Shown piece after piece: positions 25,426 through 37,400 of a stretch of DNA of 64,000 nt. This DNA comes from Bimastos eiseni. Its lineage: Eukaryota; Annelida; Clitellata; Crassiclitellata; Lumbricidae. The stretch lies in contig OY365814.1 in assembly GCA_959347315.1 (NCBI GenBank), positions 28,337,469 through 28,401,468 of the forward strand, written 5' to 3'. Every line of letters starts with the position of its first letter. The first letter of the stretch is position 1. Both the position numbers and the translations under genes were made by a program. Below the pieces are notes generated by a model. That model was given only the letters and a program-made list of their open reading frames with translations. It was not told where the DNA came from and ran no database searches.

Positions 25426-26284
25426 ACTGTACACAAACGGAAAGCAGGACCTAGCTTCTAACGTCGACTTAAAATCGTAGTTATTCTGCTCGAGGGTTAA
25501 ACTTGAATAAACAAGACAGAAAAGACAACTAACAAACCGTTATTAAACCAAAGGAAAGCGAGTTTTCACGAAAACTCCCCTACGAATAATAGCGTTTTAT
25601 ATTAAATTACCAATATTTAGTTCACGTCAAAGACGCTAGAAGTGAAAAATAGAACAATAAATAAGTAAGGTAGATGGACACAGAGATGAATACGTTAGCC
25701 AGTGTTTTCCCACGTTATAGGAAATAAGTTGTGCATAAACGGAGTCTACGCTGATAGGCCTTCACTTAACATGACGCAACTATAGTTTACGATTTTGTAA
25801 TGGAAGCAATCGAGAAACAGAAACTGATCATCGCAAAGAATGACTTAACTATTTTGCTGGGATCATTTTGCTAACACGATGTGCACGTAGGCCTATTAAA
25901 TCTAACCGGGTTTCGAAATTAAGTCAACGGTGCGCCGACGATTTATAAATAATTTATAAAATCGTAGAATGACATGAGAACTAAAAAAGGCGATCTAATT
26001 GTTAATTGGACATGCGTTTACAAAGGGAGTCGGCAGTTTTTTCATGGCCCTAACTACTAAGTTAATTAAAGCAGAATAAGACCATGTACGACACAGCTTT
26101 GATGGCGCAGCAAGTATCCAGCTCAAGATCTCTGTGGGGCAATTTTATCTAGGACCTGGAGACCAGTGGTTGTTCTAAAACACGCAAACGCCCCACTGAG
26201 TACACAATTTAAGAATGGTGCTGCATAAAATTGCTGTAATAATAATAATACTTGAATAATTGTATTTCAAGAAGTCATTGGATA

Positions 26285-26525
26285 TAGGCCTACAGCTTCC
26301 TTTTCGTTCCTCTGCCTGCGGACTGCTGGTGATTCCTCACATGCGCTCTACCACAGAACAATTCAGGAGCTTTGCCTATGCGAGTTCCACCAGCTAGAAC
26401 AGCCTCTCCCTCTACGGGAGGAGCTGCTCTCTCTTCCCTCTGCCGCCTACCTGGAGGTGCCTGAATGCTTTGCTGTTCTACACTGAGTTGAGTGACTCTG
26501 ATCTCGTGTGGTGCTAAATACATCT
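26285..26525 (+). mobile_element. Non-LTR retrotransposon reverse transcriptase C-terminus relic
   Basis: The plus strand reads MRSTTEQFRSFAYASSTS, then after a frameshift LPLREELLSLPSAAYLEV, the WNSLPLPLR tail of a CR1/L2-like ORF2. A related copy with the same LPLREEL-type stretch is at 54380-54560. Confidence 0.6.
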
Positions 26526-27104
26526 TCCGTCACAAGTTACCAATTATTTCTGACTGAATGACAATGGGCTTGGTTAATTCATATAGTAACAGTTGTTAGC
26601 ATTAAAGTCAATCTGCTAAAGCAGAAGAAAGATGGTTGAAGCGATACAAGGAATGCAGCTATAGGCCTACACCATGTTGGATTGGCACACCATCAAGCTA
26701 CCACTACCACTAGTGACTTCTTTAGAGTCTAGGGCCCAACCACGTCTAATAATTGATTGTATCAACCTTAAACATGGTTTCTCAGTCAAATCACCACCGT
26801 AGAATATGAAGACAATTCAGCAAATGTCAAGAAATCAAAATTGTAGAACAACAAAAGCATAATCTGAATAAAAAAATGAAATCAATTTTTTTAGAGTCAA
26901 ATTGAACCTGAAGACTAAAACCGATGGTCACTCCAACAAATTCTACATCCAATCTTTTGGGCAAAATTGTTCAAAACTCAGGCATTCATAGTGACAAGGT
27001 GCGAGGTCCAGGCAACATGCAAAGGTGAAATTTACTTTAAAATTACTCACACACCAAATCAATTGCATGCTACCCAAGTTTACAAACAAAATTAATTCAT
27101 TACG

Positions 27105-27262
27105 AAAATTTATATAGCACCCCTTCAAAGCTGTTACTCAGGAGCGCTCCTACACCCAGCATGGCTGAAAAGTTTTAAGGGAATATAAAAAAGAGTCTGA
27201 GTGAACCCTGGGCGACAAGCCCAACGCCAATGGGAGCGTGCTACAGAGGGAGAGGCCAACCA
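27105..27262 (-). mobile_element. Non-LTR retrotransposon 3' end relic
   Basis: The minus strand parallels 8406-8575 closely: GCTCCCATTGGCGTTGGGCT, CGCCCAGGGTTCACTCAGAC, GGAGCGCTCCTGAGTAACAG, then GGGGTGCTATATAAA. Confidence 0.65.
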
Positions 27263-27763
27263 CTGACAAGGCACGATCTTACTCAATATAACTTATGTTC
27301 TCATAATTTGTAAAGTGAAATTAGTATTATAACTGAACAGTTGCATAGCATAATCTTCCCTCTTCAATACAAATTTGAAGAACAGAGCAGAAAATTCATG
27401 GCTTACTTAATTATTATTACACATTATCTTTAGTAATTGTTTAGCCTAACATAAAAGGTGTGGCACTGAAAAAATTGAGTGGCAAATAAAAGATCTATCA
27501 CAACTGACAACACTTGCTGGACAAGATAACACTAACAGATCCGAGAAAATATTTATAGTAACGAATATTTCTCAAAAATAGTTTAAGTAAAATATCTGGT
27601 TACAGAAACAACTTGACACTTGATACACAAAGTAGTTAAAAACTGTAACACAACAGTCAATTCATTCAAAACACGCCTGACTGGTTTCAAGGCGTTTAAC
27701 TCAATCTATTAGTTAATTAGCCAGTCTAACTTAAACAATCGAAAATCAGACATTAGCGTCTGA

Positions 27764-28240
27764 TTAGGCAATCCATTTCAAACATCTTGTGTCTTGATGT
27801 GTTCCCAGGCATTTGACCGAACAGTATCTTGAACCACACTGAACACACGTATAGTTCGACGGAAACCCGCATACAGAACAAAAATGGCGTTCAGGAAATT
27901 TTGACGGAGGCACGCTGGCGGATAGATACGTGGGGCCTTCCCTGAACGAAGACTGCTCCTCCTCTAAAAGGGCTGCAAAATTCTTCCGAAATCGCTGCTT
28001 GAAATGCTCGCCTTTCGTCTTTTTCTTCTTTCCGCGTATTGATGTCAAACCCGCCTCCACGGTTTCTTCAAATTTTGGGGCACGTTTATTCATTTTCAAG
28101 TCCGCATGCGGGTCTTCCTGGAAATTGTCTTCCTCCAACGCTTCGAGTACTTTCCGCTGGCGTCGCCTTCTTGCCGCCTCATCGAGCACTCTCTTTTGTT
28201 GGACATCTTTAATCCTTCCAGATTCTCTTTTTTCAGCCAT
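27764..28240 (-). CDS. ZNHIT1: Zinc finger HIT domain-containing protein 1 (SWR1/SRCAP subunit), intronless
   Basis: Small nuclear subunit of the SRCAP/SWR1 remodeller that deposits H2A.Z, also known as p18 Hamlet. One uninterrupted frame of 158 codons (human protein 154). The N-terminus (MAEKRESGRIKDVQQKRVLD) and the EALEEDNFQEDPHADL, GEHFKQRFRKNFAALLEEE and EGPTYLSA blocks align to the family throughout. The C-terminal HIT zinc finger keeps its Cys/His ligands (CSVCGFP, CVQCGSRYC, CLGTHQDTRC) and the protein ends LKWIA, close to the human end. The gene stands alone, downstream (minus sense) of a 3-kb spacer shared with the divergent WIPI gene. No introns are present although vertebrate orthologues have several; the full-length frame argues that it is functional. 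Confidence 0.95.
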   Translation of the reverse strand: MAEKRESGRIKDVQQKRVLDEAARRRRQRKVLEALEEDNFQEDPHADLKMNKRAPKFEETVEAGLTSIRGKKKKTKGEHFKQRFRKNFAALLEEEQSSFREGPTYLSASVPPSKFPERHFCSVCGFPSNYTCVQCGSRYCSVKCLGTHQDTRCLKWIA

Positions 28241-28635
28241 GTTTCTGTTGTGCTGTTAACCACCACAACAAGAACCTATTTTACATCATCAGAGAATGGA
28301 ACTCATGCACCAACGCAAAATTGTGCTACAAGTTAAGTTTATATTTTTGCAAGCCACTGTTTATTCAGTCTACTGACAAGCTAGTAAAAATCCACACAAA
28401 TCCACTACGGGATAATATGTGCATTAAGGGAAATGGACGCAACAAGCACTGAGCCAATACCAAATCATTTGCCATCAGCCCAGTCATTTTAAAGGCTTTG
28501 GAACACTAACAAATAAGTACTGACTAGTATTTATTTACTAAATATGGTTTAAAACTAGCTGAAAATGTGCAACAAGTAGTGTCACGGAGACACACTTGTT
28601 TCCGCCATTTGCAAGTAGTGCTGACTGGTTGACAT

Positions 28636-28882
28636 AGCTGAATAAGTTCTTAATATCAGAACAACATCGTATAATACAGAGTCGACCAAACAAAACCACT
28701 GCACCAACTGAAAATTTCCTGTCGCGAACAATAAGTCAATGTTTGATCTTCGTCTGCCTTCTTCAGGACAATGTCAGTGAACGGCAATCTATCCAACTTC
28801 TGCCAAACTCCAACATCAACCTCCAACATCGTCAGCTGTACCACGGTATATACCATCACCTTGAAATGCAGCAATATCAGAG
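28636..28882. repeat. 247-bp direct repeat, copy 1
   Basis: Starts AGCTGAATAAGTTCTTAATA and ends CAATATCAGAG. It matches 29224-29470 at the same length with only a few substitutions. An open frame of 72 codons runs across both on the minus strand (contains DIVLKKADEDQTLTYC and RQEIFSWC). It is probably part of a mobile element, but I cannot name the family. Confidence 0.85.
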
Positions 28883-29223
28883 TTTGTTATTATCAATAGA
28901 GACATATGCAGCAGCTGCCCTGTTGAGCACTGTGCTTATTGTCTTTTATTATTGAAAAATTGCAGTAACCTTCAAAGCTAACAGTCACCTGAGTACTAAC
29001 ATAAGCACGTACGAAACGGACAAGCTGCTTAAACACATAGCTAAATGTCCCAAACCGTTGCCACTTAACTCGATGAAGCAACCAACTTTTATCTAACAAC
29101 AGATGTTGTGTCTAACAACACGTCATAAAGTCTATCCAAACCCTTTGTAAGTTCTTTTCCAAGCAACAACTTGTTAGCCGTCCTCAAACAAAGGTCAATG
29201 TTGTTGCACTGCTGTCAACTCGC

Positions 29224-29470
29224 AGCTGAATAAGTTCTTAATATCAGAACAACATCGTATAATACAAAGTCGGCCAAACAAAACCGCTGCACCAACTGAA
29301 AATTTCCTGTCGCGAACAATAAGTCAATGTTTGATCTTCGTCTGCCTTCTTCAGGACAATGTCAGTGAACGGCAATCTATCCAACTTCTGCCAAACTCCA
29401 ACATCAACCTCCAACATCGTCAGCTGTACCACGGTATATACCATCACATTGAGATGCAGCAATATCAGAG
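29224..29470. repeat. 247-bp direct repeat, copy 2
   Basis: Second copy, 588 bp to the right of the first, in the same orientation. The 341 bp between them show no coding signal. The arrangement resembles terminal repeats of a very short element or a local segmental duplication. Confidence 0.85.
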
Positions 29471-29669
29471 CACAGACTCATACTATTTCGAGCTGTAAAT
29501 TGGTTGCGTGGATGAAACCACACGTCACATTTGTAACATCATCAAAATCATGATCCATGCGAGATTTGTCCATTTCAACATGTTGAATTTCATGTAACTG
29601 TCAAGATTTGAAAGGCACTTTGTGTAATGATGGTGACTAGATGTTCGCTATGCGATCAGATGAAAAAGG

Positions 29670-29855
29670 AAATGATGCTGGCATAAGGAGAAGGAAGGAA
29701 AAGACAGGTGCCCAAGGAAGAAATGGATGGATGAAATACATGAAAAAACCGGAAGGACTCTGGCAGAATTAAGAGACATGACAACAGATAGAAAGCAATG
29801 GGATATGTTCATCATGACGGTCGCAAAAGTTCAAAGAACTGACAGCAGAAGGTGA
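29670..29855 (+). mobile_element. Non-LTR retrotransposon ORF2 C-terminus relic
   Basis: The plus strand reads DRCPRKKWMDEIHEKTGRTL then AELRDMTTDRKQWDMF and continues to a TGA at 29853-29855. This is the G(K/R)RRxGRPRKRWxDxI...DRxxWR terminal pattern of many LINE endonuclease/reverse transcriptases. It is a 5'-truncated fragment with no RT core. Confidence 0.65.
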
Positions 29856-30164
29856 CAAGATGAGATATTCGAAAGGCTTTGCTTTCTGATGAGAGGGGTG
29901 TCATTTACATTCGTAAATTGTAGTTTCTTTCCATGAACTCCCTCCATTCTTCTTACAGGCCGAGCTTCTTGTCCCTCGCTCTAAGACTTCCATTAGGCAG
30001 CATCGCGCATGTTCCTCTAAGCTGAGCAAATGCACACAGACCATGGCGTCAACGCACACCAGAATTTTTTGTGCGCACACAACTTTTTGGCAAAAATAAC
30101 GAGTCACGATATCTGTTAATGAAACTACTATGTAAATCAAATCTCCTAGCCTGCCACGGTTTAC

Positions 30165-30270
30165 CTTACTCCAGAAACTTTCATTCCTTGGCTGATACTA
30201 TTTAGCCGGAGTTGGGTCGAGAGTGTTTCTGTGGTGTCTTGGATAGGCACTATATAAATCCCCCAAATAA
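30165..30270 (+). mobile_element. Retroposon 3' tail fragment
   Basis: CCGGAGTTGGGTCGAGAGTG then GGCACTATATAAATCCCCCAAA parallels the 3' ends at 8.5 and 36.15 kb. Confidence 0.45.
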
Positions 30271-30669
30271 ACAACATAAATAAATTTGGAATCTCACCAA
30301 AAATGAAACTCAAAACCATTAAAATGACACTAAGTCACAGACTAGCAAATAATCAATCACAAACTTTACGATAGGACGTATCAAGACTGAATAAGCAAAA
30401 AGAAATAGTAATCATAATTCATTTGCTAATAGAAGCTTAAAATCCCTTAATATCGCTCAGCGTACATATTCGCACTGCAAGTTATTTTCCCGTAGAGGAT
30501 TTGGGTTGAGTTTGGTCAACTATTAAATGACACAGCACCCTTTCAGAATCGGCAAAAATTACCTTGTAGCTGAATTTTTGTCTGGTTATGCACAATTGTT
30601 AAAAATTTACCGGTTCTTGCTCCTAAACAGCCACTAAATTCCTTGCAGCCTCCGGCATACGGAGAATGA

Positions 30670-30800
30670 TTTAACAGACGCGGAACCAGCTTATCCACAT
30701 ACGCCAAATCGTAATCGTAATCTCCAAATTCCTAAAGTGCCATTTGAAGCTAAGCGCAAGGCACCAGCTTATTCACGAGCGCTGCGTCAAATCGAAAGGG
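30670..30800 (-). repeat. GATTAC-family: one full copy joined to a partial copy
   Basis: On the minus strand: GACGCAGCGCTCGTGAATAA, GCTGGTGCCTTGCGCTTAGC, AAATGGCACTTTAGGAATTT, then GGAGATTACGATTACGATT. The tandem GATTAC tail runs straight into a second head (GTATGTGGATAAGCTGGTTC). This is the cleanest copy and defines the family. Confidence 0.65.
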
Positions 30801-31444
30801 TTGTCCAAAGAATAGTTCGTGAGAGGTCAAAGTTCGGTTTCCAAAAGGTCAGCAGGGAGGCAGAGTAGCTTCGCAATACATCAATACAGATTATTAGTTT
30901 TATTACAGACTCTTTGTGTTCCGACGATTACCTAATATAGCACGATCGCCATCCTAGTTAAGATTTTGGTCTACGTTGTTTTAACGAATGCACAGTCACA
31001 CACCGGACACGAAATTGTGACAAACAATATCCGATACGACCTTCTGCAGTCTCACTCTCTCTGCCTCATTGCATGTAGCTTGGGCTCTGGGTTTGTCAAA
31101 GAGGCCATCGACTCAAGCACCAAATCTTGTGCTCTATATAATGTTAATATATGACTGCGCTTGTAATTGGATTACTTGCGCTCTTACTTATAAGAATAGC
31201 TGAAGCTACCTTATTTGAGGTCTTTGGACGCTACGATCTCATGATGCCTATTGGCCGAGTATGGACCAATCAGCGCCTGTGTAAATATTGATGTCGCTCA
31301 TCATAACCTAGCGGATGCGACCGAAGGAAAACATCTGATTACAGCTGACCGACGCTAGATTGGAGGAGTGGTTGGAGTATGCTGGGGTGGTTTTCTTCGT
31401 ACTGAAACGAATTTCGCATCGGTGTAGGGTTTACGGGGATATAA

Positions 31445-34400
31445 ATGAATATCAAAGACGCAGGAAATGAGTCGACCAAGCGACTGTCTTTCGTTAGCTT
31501 CACTCAGAATTTTGGGTTAGTTTCGTACGACGGTCAAAATAGCAGCAAAATCCTATGCACCAGCTATCTGATATTTGTCCAGAAATAGCTCCAGCTGTTA
31601 TTTCTGATCGTATACATTCGTTTCTCGGTGTTACCTAGTTTTCTGGTTTCATCCTCCGTGTGCAATCCGGGGAATATGACTTAAAACTGTGGATAGAAGT
31701 GTGAATAGAACGAATGAAATTTGTCATTTCGATTTAAGAATGCACGTAGGCGTGTCCAGATCGTTACTCGGCCTTCACCTTAACTGAATAATTGTCAGAG
31801 TCAAATGCCGTTTCTATGCATCAATACAATGACTTTATTCTTTTCGGATTCATCGTTTTCTGCCTTCTTGCATCATTTTTAAACCCCAAAACTATGATCT
31901 CCACCCTTTATTAACAGCGCTGTAGCGTAGTGTATTCGAATTTTTAAAGTCCGACTTTAATAATGCGACTTGTTTTGTTATCCTCGTATTGCATACTGTC
32001 AATGTACTTTGCCGTTGTTTTAATTTGTGTGACTAACCCCCCACCCCCCAATATCTACGCGAGGCGTCTTTGTTCAGACCTTTGTACGTAAAGGTTCTCT
32101 ACAAACCAATCACATATGCCTGTTGTAATTGGCAGTCTATTACAAATAAATGAAATTGTTAGTTTGTTACCGTTGTAGTTCAGTTGTTATTGGGGCACAA
32201 ACAAGTTGGAAGTCGTTCAAGATAAAATCTCCTATAAAAGTGAAAATCGAACATGATTTTGGTATGTATTTGATATGTTATTAGGTTACTTACAACTTTG
32301 TTTTCCATGTTTCTACCAACTGATAAGAGCAGCTGTTTTTTTATGTATTGCTGTGTGCACGATGCTAATAAAATTTTTTTTTTTTATCACGTAGCCTTAC
32401 AATTTCTAAGTCTCTATCTCGATTTTCTCAATTCTCATGTGTATCTCGTCAATCCTTGCACATTTCTTCACATCTAATATATTATCTTAATCCCTTGAAT
32501 GCTGTTTGATTGAAGCAATACAAGAGTCATTCTTTGAGGCTAGTTTACATTGAAATAAAGACCATTCAAATAAAGTTCTATTGAGGCCAAAGAAGATAAG
32601 TAATCAATATAAGAATTTTAATTTGTCACAAAATCAGACTGAGCTATTAATCGGTGGCATGATTGCCACTTGATTATGGAATATATAGAGCAACACTGTT
32701 CTGGTGAATTATTGTATGTGGATATCTTTTCTTTCATAGATCATGAAAAGGAAATCTCTCTGTTTGAAAGGCTGCGTGAAAGCAATCTTGCTGCCTTGGT
32801 CTTCAGTGAAAGTTCTTCATCATTGTCGTTGTTTGATTTGAAGTCAAATGCAGAAATCTGTCAGCTCGATTTTGTCAATCGTATCCTGGCCGTGAAACTA
32901 AATTCGAAGGTATTAATAATTAGAAATATTTATTTGGCTTTCAATATTTAGGCAGAGTTCGAATCTAGCCTTGAGTGCGATATTGTAACAAATCCTTAGG
33001 GAGTGAAATAATTTGTTCCTGCCCAGGTCTTCAGAAGATTCGTTATAGACCATTGCCCAGTGATGTATGCATAATACTTCTTGGAAGATTGCATCACTGT
33101 ATTTAGCCCCGATTCCTTCAGTAAAAAATTAGAGTGCATCAGACATTTCCGCTGAGAGGGAGATTTGGGGTAGAGGGGGAAAATACCTCATAGCTTATGA
33201 TGCGAGATGTCATTTAACAAGATGTTCCTGATTGCTGTGCATTTTCAATGTTTTTGATGTGTTTCAATTTGTGTTTTAGAGAGTTGTTACCATGACGACT
33301 GTTGAACTGTGCATGTACGATATCCACTGCACGACACATGTTCACACGATACCACTTGCGCTGGGATTTTCCATTGGCGTGCTGGCACTTTCAAATAACG
33401 CTGATGTCTGCTATGTAGCCCACTCTGAAGACTCTGGAACAGTCAATATTTTCGATGCTGAAGATCTGGTAGTTATCGCAAAATTATTTTTTATTTTTTT
33501 TAAGACTGAACCGTAGTAACCCTCCAAGAAAATTGTATTTAAAAAAAGTAATTATAACTTATTGCATTTGTTCGTTCGTTCGTTCATTCATTCATCATTC
33601 ACTCATTCATTCATTCAGAGGACTTGTATGTATGCAGGGTCTCTAGCTATATGAACATGCAGATATGAGAGAAGGTTCTCCCACGTGGTCGACTCAACCA
33701 CCGAAAAAGCACGACGTTACATCTTTGAAATGCATGTGATGCAGGCTACTAGTTCATCTCAAGAAGATTTCAGCAACTAGCCAAATAGCTTTGCATTACT
33801 AAGTTAGATTGTTGGTTGGACCTTTCCAATGGATAACGATTTTGACTACCAGTTCAAACGAGCGATCATTATTTGATTGGGTATGCATTGTGATAATGGA
33901 GCTATAGGTGTCATTCGGTTGGATTAGATTAAGAGTCAGATCAGAAACAATAGTCCTGATTGAGAGGCTTTGTCGGATTTAATCAGCCATTGGTAGTATA
34001 AGGGGTTTTCGTCACACTTTACTACATGTACTTATGATCTTACTTAGAAGGAGCATCTTGGGAGTGTCTTAGTATCTGATTAAGATCATTGTCAGGAACA
34101 ACATCTCGAGGTGGCTAAGGACAACGGTGGTAGGGGTCCACAAAATGACGTGGTGTTTCCTGGTATCAAAGTTATTATTTTTAGTTTAAGTCATAGTTGA
34201 TCTATTTATTCTTAGTGTTAGTACTTTGGTGATGAGCGTTATTGTGTCTTACTAACAGAGTGTTTGTTATAATGTTTCTTATTGTTGCTTCTGCTAAACA
34301 TAGAATGCCATTTCAACAATATCCGCTCATAACAGTCGTGTCGCCGCATTGGCTTTTAATTCTCAGGGAGAGTTACTTGCAACAGCTTCAGAAAGGGTGT

Positions 34401-37400
34401 GTTTTTTAAAGAGTCTATTTTACATATGAGTTTTAGTTGATTTGAAATTGTTCTTATAAATTCAACTCTTTTTAAGCTATATCCATTGCATGTAATAGTT
34501 TACAACTGAAGATAATTAACCATCTATCTATCCATGACTTTCCATATTTTATGAGCTTTGGTCCTGTTCAGGTTTACATCAATGAGGTTACTATAATGCA
34601 TTATTAGAATGTTCAATTCAGTCAGTTTGCATCAATTCATCGATCAATTCATTCATCTGCCAATCCTTTCGATTCCTCTATCAATCCTTTCATCAATGCA
34701 TACATCCATCTGTCTTTCCATCTGTCTATTCTTTCATTCATCCATCCACCCATTCATCAATACATCCATCCATCCATCTGTCTTTCCATATGTCTATTCT
34801 TCCATTCCTCCATCCATCCTTTCATCAATACATCCATCCATCTGTCTTTCCATCTGTCTATTCTTTCATTCATCCATCCACCCATTCATCAATACATCCA
34901 TCCATCCATCTGTCTTTCCATATGTCTATTCTTCCATTCCTCCATCCATCCGTTCATCAATACATTCATCCATCTGTCTTTCCGTATGTCTATTCTTCCA
35001 TTCCTCCATCCATCCGTTCATCAATACATCCATCCATCTGTCTTTCCTTCCTGCCACAAAACTGTCAATCTTTCCATTTCTCTATCCATCCATTCTTTAA
35101 TCCACTCCTCAATGCATCCTGCTGTCCATGTACATCCATCTGTCTTTTCCATCCTGCTGTCAATACTTCCTTTCATCAATCCATTCATCAATACATCCCG
35201 CTGTCCTTTCTTCTGTCCATCCATCCATCCTTCCATACATCCATCCTTCCATCACCCTCTGAGGGAAATCGTTGATAACTGCCTGTTACTGTATTCCAGG
35301 GTACAGTCATACGGATATTTCTGGCGAGTGATTCGACAAAACTAATGGAATTTCGTCGAGGATCCTCTGCGTGAGTAGTTTCTGTGATCCTTGAGAGTCA
35401 AGATAATTGGTTTAAAATGTTAGTAATTAATTGTTTCTAATCAAGCTCACACTACATCATAGTAAGCAACCGGGTCACAGCTTGCCTGCTGAAGGTCATC
35501 AGTGGGGACAGGATCAACAGGACAAAACCGTCATCTGGTCTCGAATCTGCTTATTTTCGATGAATTGATTGGCTCATATCCTGCACGACCACTGTTGATG
35601 AATGAATTGATGAAATGGATTGATGAATGAATTGATGAAAGGGATTGATGAATGAATTGATTCATTCATTGATGAATGAATTGATGAAGGGATTGATGAA
35701 TGAATTGATGATTGGTGATTGATGAATGGATTAATCAATGAATGAATCAATGGATGTTCTGATCCATTTGAATGACACTAACTGCTTTAAGACATCATGC
35801 AACTTTGAATAGGATTCACAGTAACATATTGGCATGGATGAGTGTAAACATTTCCTTGCGGCCTAAGGTCTTACACATGTAGCTAACTGGACCAGTTGGT
35901 CTCTTGTGTTTGCATTGAGTCAGTTGAATTATTGACAGGGTTTCGATCTATTCGCTCTCGTTCAGTCTGGATTCGTGTTTTCTTGCCTGTTCGAGCAACA
36001 GTCGGACAGTTCATGTCTTCAAACTGGATTCTGAAAAGAAAAAGTTAGTTGGATAAATTACTGAATGAACATGCCTCGAAATTATTTATACAGTTTAAGC
36101 AATGATAATTTTATGACAATAACTATGCTAATGACTGTACTATAGGATCAAGGTTGGACTGAGAGTGCTCCTGGGTAGATCTCAAAGGGGTGCCTGGCTG
36201 TATTTACGAGGCGGTTTACAGGTTCTTTTTTGAAATAAATACATAGTTGTTCTGAAACTAAAAATGTTTGACGTAGACTATGTCCAATTGAGTAATAGTG
36301 GAGGTACTGTCAAAGTCATGTACTTGTCAGTTGTTTGGTTGATTATAAATCATTGGAATTAGCAAGATGAACATTAAATAAATAAGCAAACTTATGTAAT
36401 AATTATACATACAAATTAGTAATTAATACCCTCTCTGTTTTTTGACTGCTTCAATATGGCATTGAATATTAAAGCCGATTAAACTAGATAAGTTGAATCT
36501 TATCGAGGAGTCTTCGCTTGCACTAGCAGTTGGCTTTGAGATCCATTGGGCCCTTGGTTTGAAGCATTATTTATGAAATTGTTGTGTGTTCACCTAATAA
36601 ATGTGTAATCATTTTAATTACTATGTTGCTTATACTGAGATTAGATTATTGATTCACATGTGATTAGCGGTATGTATGCATGCATACATACATGTATGCA
36701 TGCATGCATGAACGCATGTATGTATGTGTGTATGTATTTATGTATATTTGTATGTATGTATGTATGTACGTACGTACGTATGTATGCATGTACGTATGTA
36801 TGTATGTGTGCATGTATGTATGTAACGATAGGAAATCAATTGCATATACATTGATTAATGGTGTTATTTCAATTTAGAGGTGATGAGTCGGGCAGTGGAT
36901 GGTTATCTTATTTAGGAGGTGCACTGCAGCATTCAGCCAGCTTCCTTGCAGGAGACAGACTTCTGCCTCTGAAGCGATCATTCGCAGTGGCTCATCTTAC
37001 ATCGGCAGAACTGAAAAGCACCTGTGCAATTGTCAGGTGCATATTTGCTTTGTATCTAAGTACTGTTATATTCCTAAATACTTGTCTACACTGGAGACTC
37101 ATTCCAACACGATCATTTATAACACCAGATCTTAGAACCTAATTCACGTATTTGAAAATACATGCTGTAACACGACGTTTGCATGTGGTTATAACTGTAT
37201 AATGTGGTTCTTGTAGCTTTCGGATAGTATTGTCTGCCTATCTGGAATCTCTCAAAGGGCACTAGTCATTCTTAATAGCCTGAATCACGATAGCTAATTG
37301 AAGAATGTGGTGGCTGAAATAATAGGTAGGTTATGGCTATTGACCAATCGACGTATTCCACAGTTTATACTGGGAGGGGAATTGCTGGAGAGGATGGGCA

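Larger units (their letters stand above)
24634..27763. other. Intergenic region between SIAH and ZNHIT1
   Basis: No convincing exon. It contains two retroposon relics and one GATTAC-family copy (listed separately) and several TAGGCCTA-type octamers (about 25.01, 25.89, 26.28 and 26.66 kb). It must hold the SIAH promoter and the ZNHIT1 3' UTR. Confidence 0.5.
28241..31444. other. Intergenic region between divergent ZNHIT1 and WIPI genes
   Basis: The two genes point away from each other. The region contains a 247-bp direct duplication, a LINE ORF tail, two minus-strand GATTAC-family copies and a retroposon tail. Both promoters should lie here: ZNHIT1 close to 28.25 kb and WIPI in the CpG-containing stretch at about 31.2-31.44 kb. 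I see no TATA box that I would defend. Confidence 0.5.
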
